From: Zwartia hollandica
GTDB taxonomy: Bacteria; Pseudomonadota; Gammaproteobacteria; Burkholderiales; Burkholderiaceae_B
Assembly: GCF_019923725.1 (NCBI RefSeq)
Contig: NZ_JAHXRI010000007.1
Location: 434,001-498,000, forward strand
Direction: 5' to 3'
Length of the DNA stretch: 64,000 bases
The notes beneath the pieces were generated by a model. That model was given only the letters and a program-made list of their open reading frames with translations, was not told where the DNA came from and did not search any database. Positions 28,451 through 36,680 of this stretch are shown here, in pieces; within the stretch, counting starts at the first letter, position 1, and each line of letters begins with the position of its first letter. A program made the position numbers and the translations under genes.

Positions 28451-28536
28451 TTTGTATTATTCATAAAAATAAGTGTTAATATTTATAACATATTAAATAT
28501 AGTTAAATATTTATAAATAAAATGCAAAATGCGACA
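28443..28536. promoter_or_regulatory. long inverted repeat across the cysQ-cysD divergent promoter
   Basis: Perfect 12-bp arms (TGTCGCATTTTG at 28443 and CAAAATGCGACA at 28525) cover the first codons of both divergent genes. They enclose a very AT-rich centre with further near-symmetric bases (TCATAAA / TTTATAAA). It may bind a symmetric regulator, or may come from an inverted duplication of one gene start. Confidence 0.5.
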
Positions 28537-29991
28537 ACCGATCGAAACACACCTCAACCGACTCAGCTCTGGGGGCTAGACTCGCCTGAGGTTTGGGATA
28601 CACAACGAGCGTTTGAACACCTTCAGTCACTTGGCAAAGCAGATACAAAGCGCACCGCAGAACGCCGTCTGACTGAATTACAGCTGTTGCCAACTGAGCT
28701 CAACGAAAACTTAATCGAAGACGAGCTCGGTCGCCCGGCAAACAAAATAGTGCTGCATGCCGCCCTCGCAAAAGCCAGAAGCCAGCGCAAACTCGTACTC
28801 TTTATTCAACTGTTTCCGCTTCCAACGGGCCAGGCATGTTTGCATGCGAACGACGCCAGAAGCGGACGTTACTGGGTCCCGTTGAGTGACACCACGCAAG
28901 ATCTAACGACCAACGCAATACTAGACGGCCTTCGCAAACTACAACAACACCTCGGCAAAGACATTGCCGTCTTCCCGCATGGCAACTTAGCGGGCTTGCT
29001 CAGAGACCAACAATCAATAGAAAATATTAGCCTCTCCCCGTCGAGTTATCTCCCCACACTAAACTTACCCGTAACGAATAAGCAAAGAGGGGAAACCACC
29101 CCACACCTCAGACGGCTTGAAGCGGAAAGTATCCACATTCTTCGCGAGGCTGTCGCAGAGGCTGAAAACCCTGTCATGCTCTATTCAGTGGGCAAAGATA
29201 GCTCTGTGATGCTGCACTTAGCACGCAAGGCTTTTTACCCAGCCCCCCCGCCCTTTCCATTACTTCACGTCGATACACGCTGGAAGTTTCAAGAAATGTA
29301 TCTCTTTCGCGATCACATGGCTAAAGAGAGCGGTATGGATTTACTCGTACACATCAATCCGGATGCGATCGCAAAGGACATTAACCCGTTTGATCATGGC
29401 TCGGCCATGCATACCGATATCACTAAGACCGAGGGCCTCAAGCAAGCTTTGGATCAAAACAAGTTTGATGTCGTTTTTGGGGGTGCACGCCGAGACGAGG
29501 AAAAGTCCCGCGCCAAAGAACGTATATTTTCCTTCCGGAGTCAGACACACCGGTGGGATCCCAAACAACAACGCCCCGAGTTATGGAATCTGTTCAATAC
29601 AAAAAAGAACCCCGGAGAAAGCATCCGAGTCTTTCCGATCTCCAACTGGACGGAGCTCGACATCTGGCAATACATCTACCAAGAACATATTCCAGTCGTG
29701 CCTCTGTACTTCGCTAAAAAGCGCCCTGTCGTTATCCGGGATGGCATGATCTTGATGGTGGATGACAGTCGCTTTCGTCTTCTACCAGACGAAGAGATTC
29801 TTGAAAAAGTCGTTCGCTTCCGAACGCTAGGTTGCTATCCCTTAAGCGGTGCGATCGAATCCACCGCTACCAACCTACCAGAAATCATTCTCGAGATCAT
29901 TAACGCACGCAGCTCTGAGCGCCAAGGCAGAGCTATCGATAGTGACGCATCAGCCAGTATGGAAAAGAAGAAACAAGAGGGGTACTTCTAA
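28522..29991 (+). CDS. cysD: sulfate adenylyltransferase subunit 2 with extra N-terminal domain
   Basis: A 489-residue protein; CysD is normally about 300. The standard CysD part begins near residue 193 ([16 protein letters not shown]) and has the PP-loop [41 protein letters not shown] and the C-terminal [16 protein letters not shown]. The first about 190 residues match nothing I recognise, though they look like a folded domain ([24 protein letters not shown]). The CysD part makes APS from ATP and sulfate together with CysN. It overlaps cysNC by one base. Confidence 0.88.
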   Translation: MQNATTDRNTPQPTQLWGLDSPEVWDTQRAFEHLQSLGKADTKRTAERRLTELQLLPTELNENLIEDELGRPANKIVLHAALAKARSQRKLVLFIQLFPLPTGQACLHANDARSGRYWVPLSDTTQDLTTNAILDGLRKLQQHLGKDIAVFPHGNLAGLLRDQQSIENISLSPSSYLPTLNLPVTNKQRGETTPHLRRLEAESIHILREAVAEAENPVMLYSVGKDSSVMLHLARKAFYPAPPPFPLLHVDTRWKFQEMYLFRDHMAKESGMDLLVHINPDAIAKDINPFDHGSAMHTDITKTEGLKQALDQNKFDVVFGGARRDEEKSRAKERIFSFRSQTHRWDPKQQRPELWNLFNTKKNPGESIRVFPISNWTELDIWQYIYQEHIPVVPLYFAKKRPVVIRDGMILMVDDSRFRLLPDEEILEKVVRFRTLGCYPLSGAIESTATNLPEIILEIINARSSERQGRAIDSDASASMEKKKQEGYF

Positions 29992-31931
29992 TGGGTCAGC
30001 ACGCTAAAAAACGCGCAAGCCAGTCCTTAGATACAGAAAAGCGCCTTGCGGCTAGGCACCTCGAGCAGCCAGCCACCATCGAGGCATTTTTAGCACAGCA
30101 GAAAGGACAAGACCTACTGCGTTTTATTACCTGCGGCAGCGTCGACGATGGCAAAAGTACCCTCATCGGACGCTTGCTGTGGGAGGCACAACAACTGTTT
30201 GATGATCAGCTAGCCGCACTTCAAGCAGATTCAAAAAAGCACGGCACCCAAGGCGAAGACATCGATTTTGCACTTCTAGTTGATGGTCTCGCAGCCGAAC
30301 GCGAGCAAGGCATCACGATTGATGTGGCGTACAGATTTTTTGCGACATCCAAACGTAAATTTATCGTGGCTGACACACCAGGCCACGAGCAATACACCAG
30401 AAACATGGTGACTGGGGCATCCACAGCAGACGTCGCGATATTGCTAGTCGACGCACGCGCGGGACTTCTTGTACAAACGCGCCGACATGCCTTTTTAACG
30501 TCACTGATGGGGATTAAAAAGGTTGTCCTAGCGGTAAACAAAATGGATTTGGTGGGTTACAGCACAAAGACCTTTGCGCAGATCAAAGAGAGCTTTGAAT
30601 CATTCGCCCTGACGCTTGGCTTTGAAACCATCACCGCTATTCCCATTAGCGCGCTCAAAGGCGACAACATTACAGAAAGGTCGGCGCAAACACCTTGGTA
30701 TCAAGGCCCAACACTGATGGGATACCTAGATACTGTTGAAATCAACACAAGTAAAAATGACAAAGCCGCTTTCCCAGTGCAATGGGTGAATAGACCGAAC
30801 TCAGATTTTCGGGGATTTAGCGGGACGCTCGCGCAAGGCCGAATCAACGTAGGGAACGAGATCCGCGTGACCGCCTCAGGGCAGACGGCTATTGTTGCCG
30901 ACATTGTGACCATGGATGGATCGTTAGCCTCCGCGAATGCCGGAGACGCCATCACACTTTGCCTGGACCGCGAGATCGATGCCTCCCAGGGGGATGTTCT
31001 GTCACTGGCGAGTATCCCGCTCGAGATGACCGATCAATTTGAAGCAACGATCGTTTGGATGCATCAAGACCACGGGATGCCGGGTCGCAATTACGACCTG
31101 AAGCTATCTAGTCAGTGGGCCGGTGCGTCCATCACCAATATCAAATACCGGATCGATATCAATACCTTGGCACAGGTTGCGAGCAAAAGCCTAAAGCTGA
31201 ACGACATCTCCGTCTGCACCCTCTCAATGGCGAAACCGATTGTGTTTGCGCCCTACACCACGTCACCTACTTTAGGTGGCTTCATTCTTGTTGATCGCTT
31301 CACGCATGCGACTGTCGCAGCGGGCATGATCAGACATAACCTGCGCCGAGCGCAAAACATTCATAAACAAGCACTATCCATCACCCGCCCTGACCGTGAG
31401 AGACTCAACGGCCACAAAGGTAAAGTCATTTGGTTTACTGGGCTATCAGGCTCTGGGAAATCAACACTGGCCAATGCGCTTGAGGTGGAGCTTCACACCC
31501 GCGGGATGCGCACGTATATCTTAGATGGCGACAACATCCGCCATGGATTGAATAAGGATTTGGGTTTTACCGATGCCGATCGTGTTGAAAACATCAGACG
31601 CATCGCAGAAGTCGCCAAACTGATGATGGATGCAGGGATCATTGTGATGACTGCATTCATTTCACCGTTTAAGCGTGAGCGTGAAATGGCACGCGAGCTA
31701 ATTGGCGCTGAGAGCTTTGTAGAGGTCTATGTCAGCACCTCGTTAGAGGTTTGCGAACAGCGAGATGTGAAAGGGCTCTATAAGCAAGCGCGATCGGGGA
31801 AGATACCGAATATGACGGGGATTAGCAGCCCTTATGAATTACCCAAAAATCCGGAGTTTGTTGCCGACACCGCCAAAATGTCTGTCAAGGATGTTATATA
31901 CAACGTAGCTAGACTCGTCGTGCTCGCTTAG
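29991..31931 (+). CDS. cysNC: CysNC: sulfate adenylyltransferase GTPase subunit fused to APS kinase
   Basis: A 646-residue fusion. Residues about 40-450 are an EF-Tu-like GTPase (GSVDDGKSTLIGRLL, DTPGHEQYTRNM, NKMDL). From about residue 475 there is an APS kinase (FTGLSGSGKSTLANALE, DGDNIRHGLNKDLGFT, GISSPYE). Together with CysD it converts sulfate to PAPS, the sulfate donor for sulfotransferases. Its start overlaps the cysD stop by one base. A weak AT-rich hairpin (GTTTTTTGAAAAAC) lies just after the stop. Confidence 0.93.
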   Translation: MGQHAKKRASQSLDTEKRLAARHLEQPATIEAFLAQQKGQDLLRFITCGSVDDGKSTLIGRLLWEAQQLFDDQLAALQADSKKHGTQGEDIDFALLVDGLAAEREQGITIDVAYRFFATSKRKFIVADTPGHEQYTRNMVTGASTADVAILLVDARAGLLVQTRRHAFLTSLMGIKKVVLAVNKMDLVGYSTKTFAQIKESFESFALTLGFETITAIPISALKGDNITERSAQTPWYQGPTLMGYLDTVEINTSKNDKAAFPVQWVNRPNSDFRGFSGTLAQGRINVGNEIRVTASGQTAIVADIVTMDGSLASANAGDAITLCLDREIDASQGDVLSLASIPLEMTDQFEATIVWMHQDHGMPGRNYDLKLSSQWAGASITNIKYRIDINTLAQVASKSLKLNDISVCTLSMAKPIVFAPYTTSPTLGGFILVDRFTHATVAAGMIRHNLRRAQNIHKQALSITRPDRERLNGHKGKVIWFTGLSGSGKSTLANALEVELHTRGMRTYILDGDNIRHGLNKDLGFTDADRVENIRRIAEVAKLMMDAGIIVMTAFISPFKREREMARELIGAESFVEVYVSTSLEVCEQRDVKGLYKQARSGKIPNMTGISSPYELPKNPEFVADTAKMSVKDVIYNVARLVVLA

Positions 31932-32039
31932 TTTTTTGAAAAACAGACTCTTCGTACAGCACAAAAACGAACGTGATCCAAATAAGGTGATAGCAAAGAC
32001 ACAATGTGCACTTCAAACTACGTTTCGCTTGCGGAAAGC

Positions 32040-32525
32040 TTAGCCGTCACGTTCGTCGCTCTGATTTTTCGTTAAAATAAAATGTAAAAATGGATTTACG
32101 TTTGAACCTAACACATCGGTGTTCGACCTCAAGTATTCTTGGGTGGAAAATTCAGGATTAGGATCGCTACCTTCTCTCCAGCCAGCACGACAGAAATGCT
32201 CAGCAGGCCCCTCTCCCGCATCTGCGACATCTCTAATATTTTTAAGATAATAGATTGGATCAAAACTAGGACCAATTAAATCCATTTTTTTTCTATCAAA
32301 TTAATACCTAGTTTTAAATACTCTATCGACGAATTTTTTTTCTTTGATATCATTCTTTAGTCTTTTCCTCCTCAAGGCGAATTCTAAGTTAAACCGAATA
32401 CATTTAACTAGTGGTCCTTTCGTGGTGGCTAGAGATAATTGATAGTGCCTAATCGCATCGTCGACGTTTTCGTTGCGAAGAGCTGTATTAGCAATGAGGA
32501 AAAATGAGTCAATCGGTGCTACCAC
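32040..32525 (-). pseudogene. remnant of a capsule glycosyltransferase N-terminal module
   Basis: Two short frames on the same strand, 32301-32525 (74 aa) and 32040-32285 (81 aa), separated by a stop and 15 bp. The first has a TPR-like stretch (NTALRNENVDDAIRHYQLSL). The second has FDPIYYLKNIRDV and GWREGSDPNPEFSTQEYL repeats. This order matches the N-terminus of the 856-residue transferase at 36681-39251, but the catalytic domains are missing. An intact IS3 element lies just upstream of its start, consistent with IS-linked rearrangement. Confidence 0.6.
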
Positions 32526-32702
32526 ATCAAGTCCTCCTGAAGGTAGATGGCGTCAAATCGACAACAACAGTAATCATTCACAAGCTTAACCAAGCCTAGG
32601 TTCAAAAAACACCCTGCAGACGAAGAGTAGTGCTCTTGACCTGCCTCGGGATTTTCAGACCAAGCAAAATTAGAGACAATGAGTCCTTGACGTCGAGGAG
32701 CC

Positions 32703-32969
32703 ATGATGAGGAAAGCACGATTTACAGACGAGCAGATAGTTCGCATATTGCAGGAAGCTGATCGAGATCCAATTCCAGCTGTCGCCAAGCGGCATGGCGT
32801 CAGTGAGGCCTCAATTTATGTCTGGAGCAAGCGATTTGGTGATATGCGTACGGACGACGTTAAACGGCTGCGCAACTTGGAGCAGGAGAACAGCCGGCTA
32901 AAGAAGATTTTGGCTGAACGGGATCTGGAGATCGAGGTCATGAAGGAGATCACTGCAAAAAAGTGGTGA
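32703..32969 (+). CDS. IS3-family transposase OrfA
   Basis: An 88-residue helix-turn-helix protein (RKARFTDEQIVRILQEAD, VSEASIYVWSKRFG) with a leucine-zipper tail (LRNLEQENSRLKKIL). It binds the IS ends. A slippery heptamer A AAA AAG lies in the correct phase at 32957-32963 near its end and should allow a -1 frameshift into orfB to make the OrfAB transposase. Confidence 0.92.
   Translation: MMRKARFTDEQIVRILQEADRDPIPAVAKRHGVSEASIYVWSKRFGDMRTDDVKRLRNLEQENSRLKKILAERDLEIEVMKEITAKKW
32957..32963 (+). promoter_or_regulatory. -1 programmed frameshift heptamer
   Basis: A AAA AAG in the zero frame of orfA, immediately before the overlapping orfB frame, is the standard IS3-family slip site. Confidence 0.7.
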
Positions 32970-33817
32970 GCGTGCAGGCTCGATTGGCTCAGGCTCGTTA
33001 TGCCATCGAGCGCGGAGTCAGCCAAAGACGGGCCTGTGCGCTGCTTCAAGTTGCAAGATCTGGTTTGACCTATGCGTGCAAGATGCCGATCAAGGATGCA
33101 CCGATTGTTCAGGCCATGCGTCACTATTCTGGCAAGTACCCTCGGTTTGGGGCTAGACGGGTGAGAATCTTTTTACGGCGTGATGGCATAGCGCTCGGAC
33201 GAGATCGTACTGCTAGGATTTGGGCAAAGCACGGGCTTCAGGTGCCAGCAAAGAAGCCAAAGAAGCGTTATCGCCCTGAACGTACGCAAATCGGCGCATC
33301 TAGCCGACCGAATGAAGTGTGGAGCTATGACTTTGTCTTTGATGCTTGTGCAAACGGGCAGAAATTGAAATGTCTGACGATGATCGACGAGTTTACGAAG
33401 GAAAGTTTATTCATTGATGTTGCAGGTTCGATCCGAGGTAAAAGGGTTGTCGAGGTACTGCAGGCTGTTGCAGCAGAACGCGGATATCCGACCTATCTAC
33501 GAAGCGATAATGGCCCGGAGTTTGTGAGTACGGTGCTGCTGGAGTGGGCCAGTACAAATGGCATGACGAATATGCTGATTGAGCCAGGCAAGCCTTGGCA
33601 AAATGGTACGAACGAAAGTTTTAACGGCAAGTTTAGAGACGAATGTTTAGCAATGAACTGGTTTCATAGCCGAAAGCATGCGAAGGTTTTAATCGAGCAG
33701 TGGCGGGAACATTACAATACGATCAGACCGCATTCAAGTTTGGATTATCAAACGCCGCTTGAATATGTGTCTGGATGGAACAGCAGTTCAACAACCGGAG
33801 CCTTCGTTTCTAAATGA
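32963..33817 (+). CDS. IS3-family transposase OrfB (DDE integrase)
   Basis: A 284-residue rve-type integrase in the -1 frame relative to orfA. It has VWSYDFVFDA (first Asp), LRSDNGPEFVS (second Asp) and NESFNGKFRDE (Glu), with the C-terminal RPHSSLDYQTPLEY box. All catalytic residues are present. It probably acts as the OrfAB fusion made by frameshifting; the GTG at 32963 is only the first codon of the open frame. The order of motifs fits the IS407 group. Confidence 0.93.
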   Translation: MVSVQARLAQARYAIERGVSQRRACALLQVARSGLTYACKMPIKDAPIVQAMRHYSGKYPRFGARRVRIFLRRDGIALGRDRTARIWAKHGLQVPAKKPKKRYRPERTQIGASSRPNEVWSYDFVFDACANGQKLKCLTMIDEFTKESLFIDVAGSIRGKRVVEVLQAVAAERGYPTYLRSDNGPEFVSTVLLEWASTNGMTNMLIEPGKPWQNGTNESFNGKFRDECLAMNWFHSRKHAKVLIEQWREHYNTIRPHSSLDYQTPLEYVSGWNSSSTTGAFVSK

Positions 33818-33974
33818 AAATGGTCCGATAAAACCAGACAGGTCAGTAGTTCAAGCGCTTCAACACAAATTAAAATGTAAAATCACAGGTTATTGTTGTT
33901 TCGCTAATTTTCAGAAATTTATACAGTTAACATTTGAAATTTTTTAGTCTATAACCTAATAACGAAAGATAAAA

Positions 33975-34904
33975 ATGAGAAAATTATTTTTACATATTGG
34001 TGCAAATAAAACAGGATCGACTGCGCTACAGTTTTTTTTAAACTCAAATTATTTAAAGCTCTTAGAAGAGGGTTTTCTATACCCACGAGTAGGCTGTATT
34101 GGCGATAGCCACCTTGGTATTTCCGCGAAACTTGGATTTACCAGTGACCCAGAATTAAAAACATTGGCGGACATAAATCTTGCAGAGATACACACTCAAT
34201 TTAACAAAGAGGTGAATTTGCACACACCACACACCGTCATTGTAAGTAGTGAATCGTTTGTTTTGCCTGGAGATCCAAAAGCAGTAAAACGTTTTTTTTG
34301 TGATTTTGATGTCAAAATAGTACTGTATTTACGACGCCATGATCATTGGTTGAGATCCTTGTATAACCAGGCAGTAAAGACAAGCTATAACCCAAGTTGG
34401 CCTCGCGGTATTAACGGCTACCTACAATATCTCTCCACGCCTAACATTGCAAAACAAGTAGCATACATAAACTACAGATGGTTAGTATCCCGATGGGCGA
34501 AGGAGTTTGGCGAGAGTAATGTATTTTGTATACCTTATGAACCGAAGTTTCGTGAGAAAAGCTTATTTGAAGACTTTCATGAAATTGCAAAGATACCGCA
34601 ATCAATAGATTTTAGTGCCGCTCATAGATTAAATGAAAGTATTCCTGAAAGAACGCTTTTTGCGATAGATTATATAAACAGAACAAACTTATCAGTGGAC
34701 AGAAAAAAAATGCTACGTTCGTATCTTTTAAGTCAATCAGAAGATAACAAGAATGAAAAGAAATTTGACTTTTCTAACGAGTTGAAAATAAAAATTCTTA
34801 CCGAACACATTGATTCTTATAATTGGATTGCTACCAACTACGGTTTTTTTTGCGGTACCACATTTTTTTCTGAGCCTTGGCCCAAAGTTGATGTTTCTGA
34901 TTGA
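33975..34904 (+). CDS. sulfotransferase-like protein
   Basis: A 309-residue protein starting LFLHIGANKTGSTALQFFL, the PAPS 5'-phosphosulfate loop, with the 3'-phosphate strand YLRRHDHWLRSLYNQA. Size and motifs match bacterial carbohydrate sulfotransferase-like proteins. It is AT-rich like its surroundings and lies between the IS element and an AlgJ-like gene on the same strand, 41 bp apart. It likely uses PAPS from CysD/CysNC; the acceptor is unknown. Confidence 0.74.
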   Translation: MRKLFLHIGANKTGSTALQFFLNSNYLKLLEEGFLYPRVGCIGDSHLGISAKLGFTSDPELKTLADINLAEIHTQFNKEVNLHTPHTVIVSSESFVLPGDPKAVKRFFCDFDVKIVLYLRRHDHWLRSLYNQAVKTSYNPSWPRGINGYLQYLSTPNIAKQVAYINYRWLVSRWAKEFGESNVFCIPYEPKFREKSLFEDFHEIAKIPQSIDFSAAHRLNESIPERTLFAIDYINRTNLSVDRKKMLRSYLLSQSEDNKNEKKFDFSNELKIKILTEHIDSYNWIATNYGFFCGTTFFSEPWPKVDVSD

Positions 34905-34945
34905 TTTTATCCAAATAATCAACATCTAAAAAGACGATTATATCC

Positions 34946-35815
34946 ATGAAAAATTCAATTTCGATCCGAGCGATAACTGGGCGGAATGACTTTTTATTCC
35001 TTGACGGTGACAATAATAATGTGATTAAACAAACCGAAGGTAAGTTGCTGTTTGATCGCCGTCAACTTATAATGTGGATAAGTTTAATCAAGTCGAGGAT
35101 TTTATTATTTAGAGAAATGGGTATCGACTATAGATTTATAGTTCCACCTAATAAAGAATCAATTTATTACGATTTATTGCCAGATAATATTAAATTTTCC
35201 AGTCTAAGGCCGATCACACAAATCTTATCAGAGGTTAAACATTATTCTAAATACATATATTACAATTCAAATCGAGACGATTTCCCACAAGTTGATCCAT
35301 CACATGGTTTTTATCCTAAAGGAGAAACACATTGGAATGACGGGTTTGCGTATGAATATATAAAACGTGCATTGTTGGGCACCGTCTTTAATCCCCTCGC
35401 TCAAACACAGCTTATGCAATATAGTAAGCAGGAGCTTCGGTTTGATCTTGGATCTAAGATTTCCCAGAGTTACACTGAACCGATCTTAGGAATTCGGCCA
35501 AAAGAACCAAAGTCCCGCCTCGTAAAAAAAAATGAATTGCAAAATATGGGATCGATTGAAATCTGGGAGAACTCAAATCGAAGTTTACCGACAGCTGTAG
35601 TGTTCAGAGACTCTTTTTTTACTAATTTAACGAGTCTTTTTGCCGAGAGCTTTTCACGTGTCGTCTATCTATGGCACCCTTGGGTGGACTATGAAGTTAT
35701 AGAGGACGAGAGGCCAGATTTAGTTCTAAACTGCACTGTTGAGCGATTTATGATGAGATTGCCATGTGATTTCACCAGTCAATCATATAGGGATATAGAA
35801 AAAAGCAAAACTTGA
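34946..35815 (+). CDS. AlgJ/AlgX-like SGNH-type O-acetyltransferase
   Basis: A 289-residue protein with NDFLFLDGDNN near the start, YPKGETHWND (equivalent of the DTHWN block) and AVVFRDSFFTNL (GDSL-type Ser block). These are the marks of AlgX/AlgJ SGNH-like polysaccharide acetylases. No export signal is obvious, unlike AlgJ, so a cytoplasmic role or a missed signal is possible. It pairs with the preceding sulfotransferase-like gene. It is expected to acetylate a sugar hydroxyl. Confidence 0.7.
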   Translation: MKNSISIRAITGRNDFLFLDGDNNNVIKQTEGKLLFDRRQLIMWISLIKSRILLFREMGIDYRFIVPPNKESIYYDLLPDNIKFSSLRPITQILSEVKHYSKYIYYNSNRDDFPQVDPSHGFYPKGETHWNDGFAYEYIKRALLGTVFNPLAQTQLMQYSKQELRFDLGSKISQSYTEPILGIRPKEPKSRLVKKNELQNMGSIEIWENSNRSLPTAVVFRDSFFTNLTSLFAESFSRVVYLWHPWVDYEVIEDERPDLVLNCTVERFMMRLPCDFTSQSYRDIEKSKT

Positions 35816-36680
35816 CTGCCCCTAATCTGATAGAAATTTTGGGCCTATTGACCTTCTCCAACTAAAAAGGGGAGAATTACCCGATTACCTGTGCAGCTTC
35901 AAGTATGGCTTACAAACAACCGTCGATAATAACCGTCAGCATTAAATGTATCAGGTAAAAATAGCGGCCTAGGGCATTTAAAACCGAGACTTCTACGAGG
36001 CTTGGTATTTAATGCTCAAGCAACAGTATCTAGTTCAACTTAGTTAAACACGGATAGGCCGATTCCTTTGAGTGAATACTGTCTTAGTAATCCGTTAGTC
36101 ATCTCGTTGATGACTCACTGCCAAGGGCTGTGTTGGTCTGCAACGCACACTCAGACCCGTACGTTCAGAGAACTTCTCATGCAAAGACACCCACGAACTT
36201 AGTCAAGGTCGCAAACAAACTTGTGTGTTCAAGGAGCGTGCCGACCGCGGAAGCGAGTCGACCAGCACCAAAGCGCAGGGATTTTGGAATACACCATACG
36301 CAACGCGCCAGCTCTCAACTCACGGAGCTGGGCCATCGATCCAAGCTTCCAGCCGCTGTCCGAATGGTAGGTCCTTGCTCAAGATTCAATTGAATCAAAG
36401 TTCGCTCTTTACAATTAAAGACTTATATATTTGTTTTTAATCGCAACACAGCACCTCAGCGATAGTGCTGCGCTTCCATTTTTTTGAGCTCGCCCATATC
36501 GCTTACTGCCAGTATTATAAACACTATAACTAGAGCTTCACATAATACGAAGTGCAAGAGTTCCCATGGAGAACTCTTGGCAAAGATACAACTCACATAA
36601 TATTCTTCAAAAAATTAAATACCCGATTTTTGGTATGATCGGAAAATATCAATCTACACTAAGTACTAAACTTGATTTAT
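35816..36680. other. gene-free stretch between convergent genes
   Basis: About 860 bp without a convincing gene. Short frames at 36130-36440 show no family features. A small IS3 orfA-like fragment may lie at 36456-36509 on the minus strand. The rest looks like decayed or transferred sequence. Confidence 0.5.
36456..36509 (-). pseudogene. possible IS3 orfA fragment
   Basis: The minus-strand frame reads AVSDMGELKKMEAQ and then stops, close to the linker of IS3 OrfA proteins. It is very short, so the match could be chance. Confidence 0.3.

Larger units (their letters stand above)
32637..33845 (+). mobile_element. intact IS3-family element (IS407-like group)
   Basis: A 1209-bp element with imperfect terminal inverted repeats starting TGACCTG at both ends (32637-32662 and the complement at 33821-33845). 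It carries orfA and orfB in overlapping frames. Both ends and both genes appear intact, so it may be active. No matching direct repeat is seen at the two junctions, which suggests a rearrangement after insertion. Confidence 0.85.

Noticed and set aside
36130-36440. Two overlapping plus-strand frames of 71-87 codons
   Set aside because: Low-complexity basic peptides with no motif and no ribosome binding site, in a decayed region.
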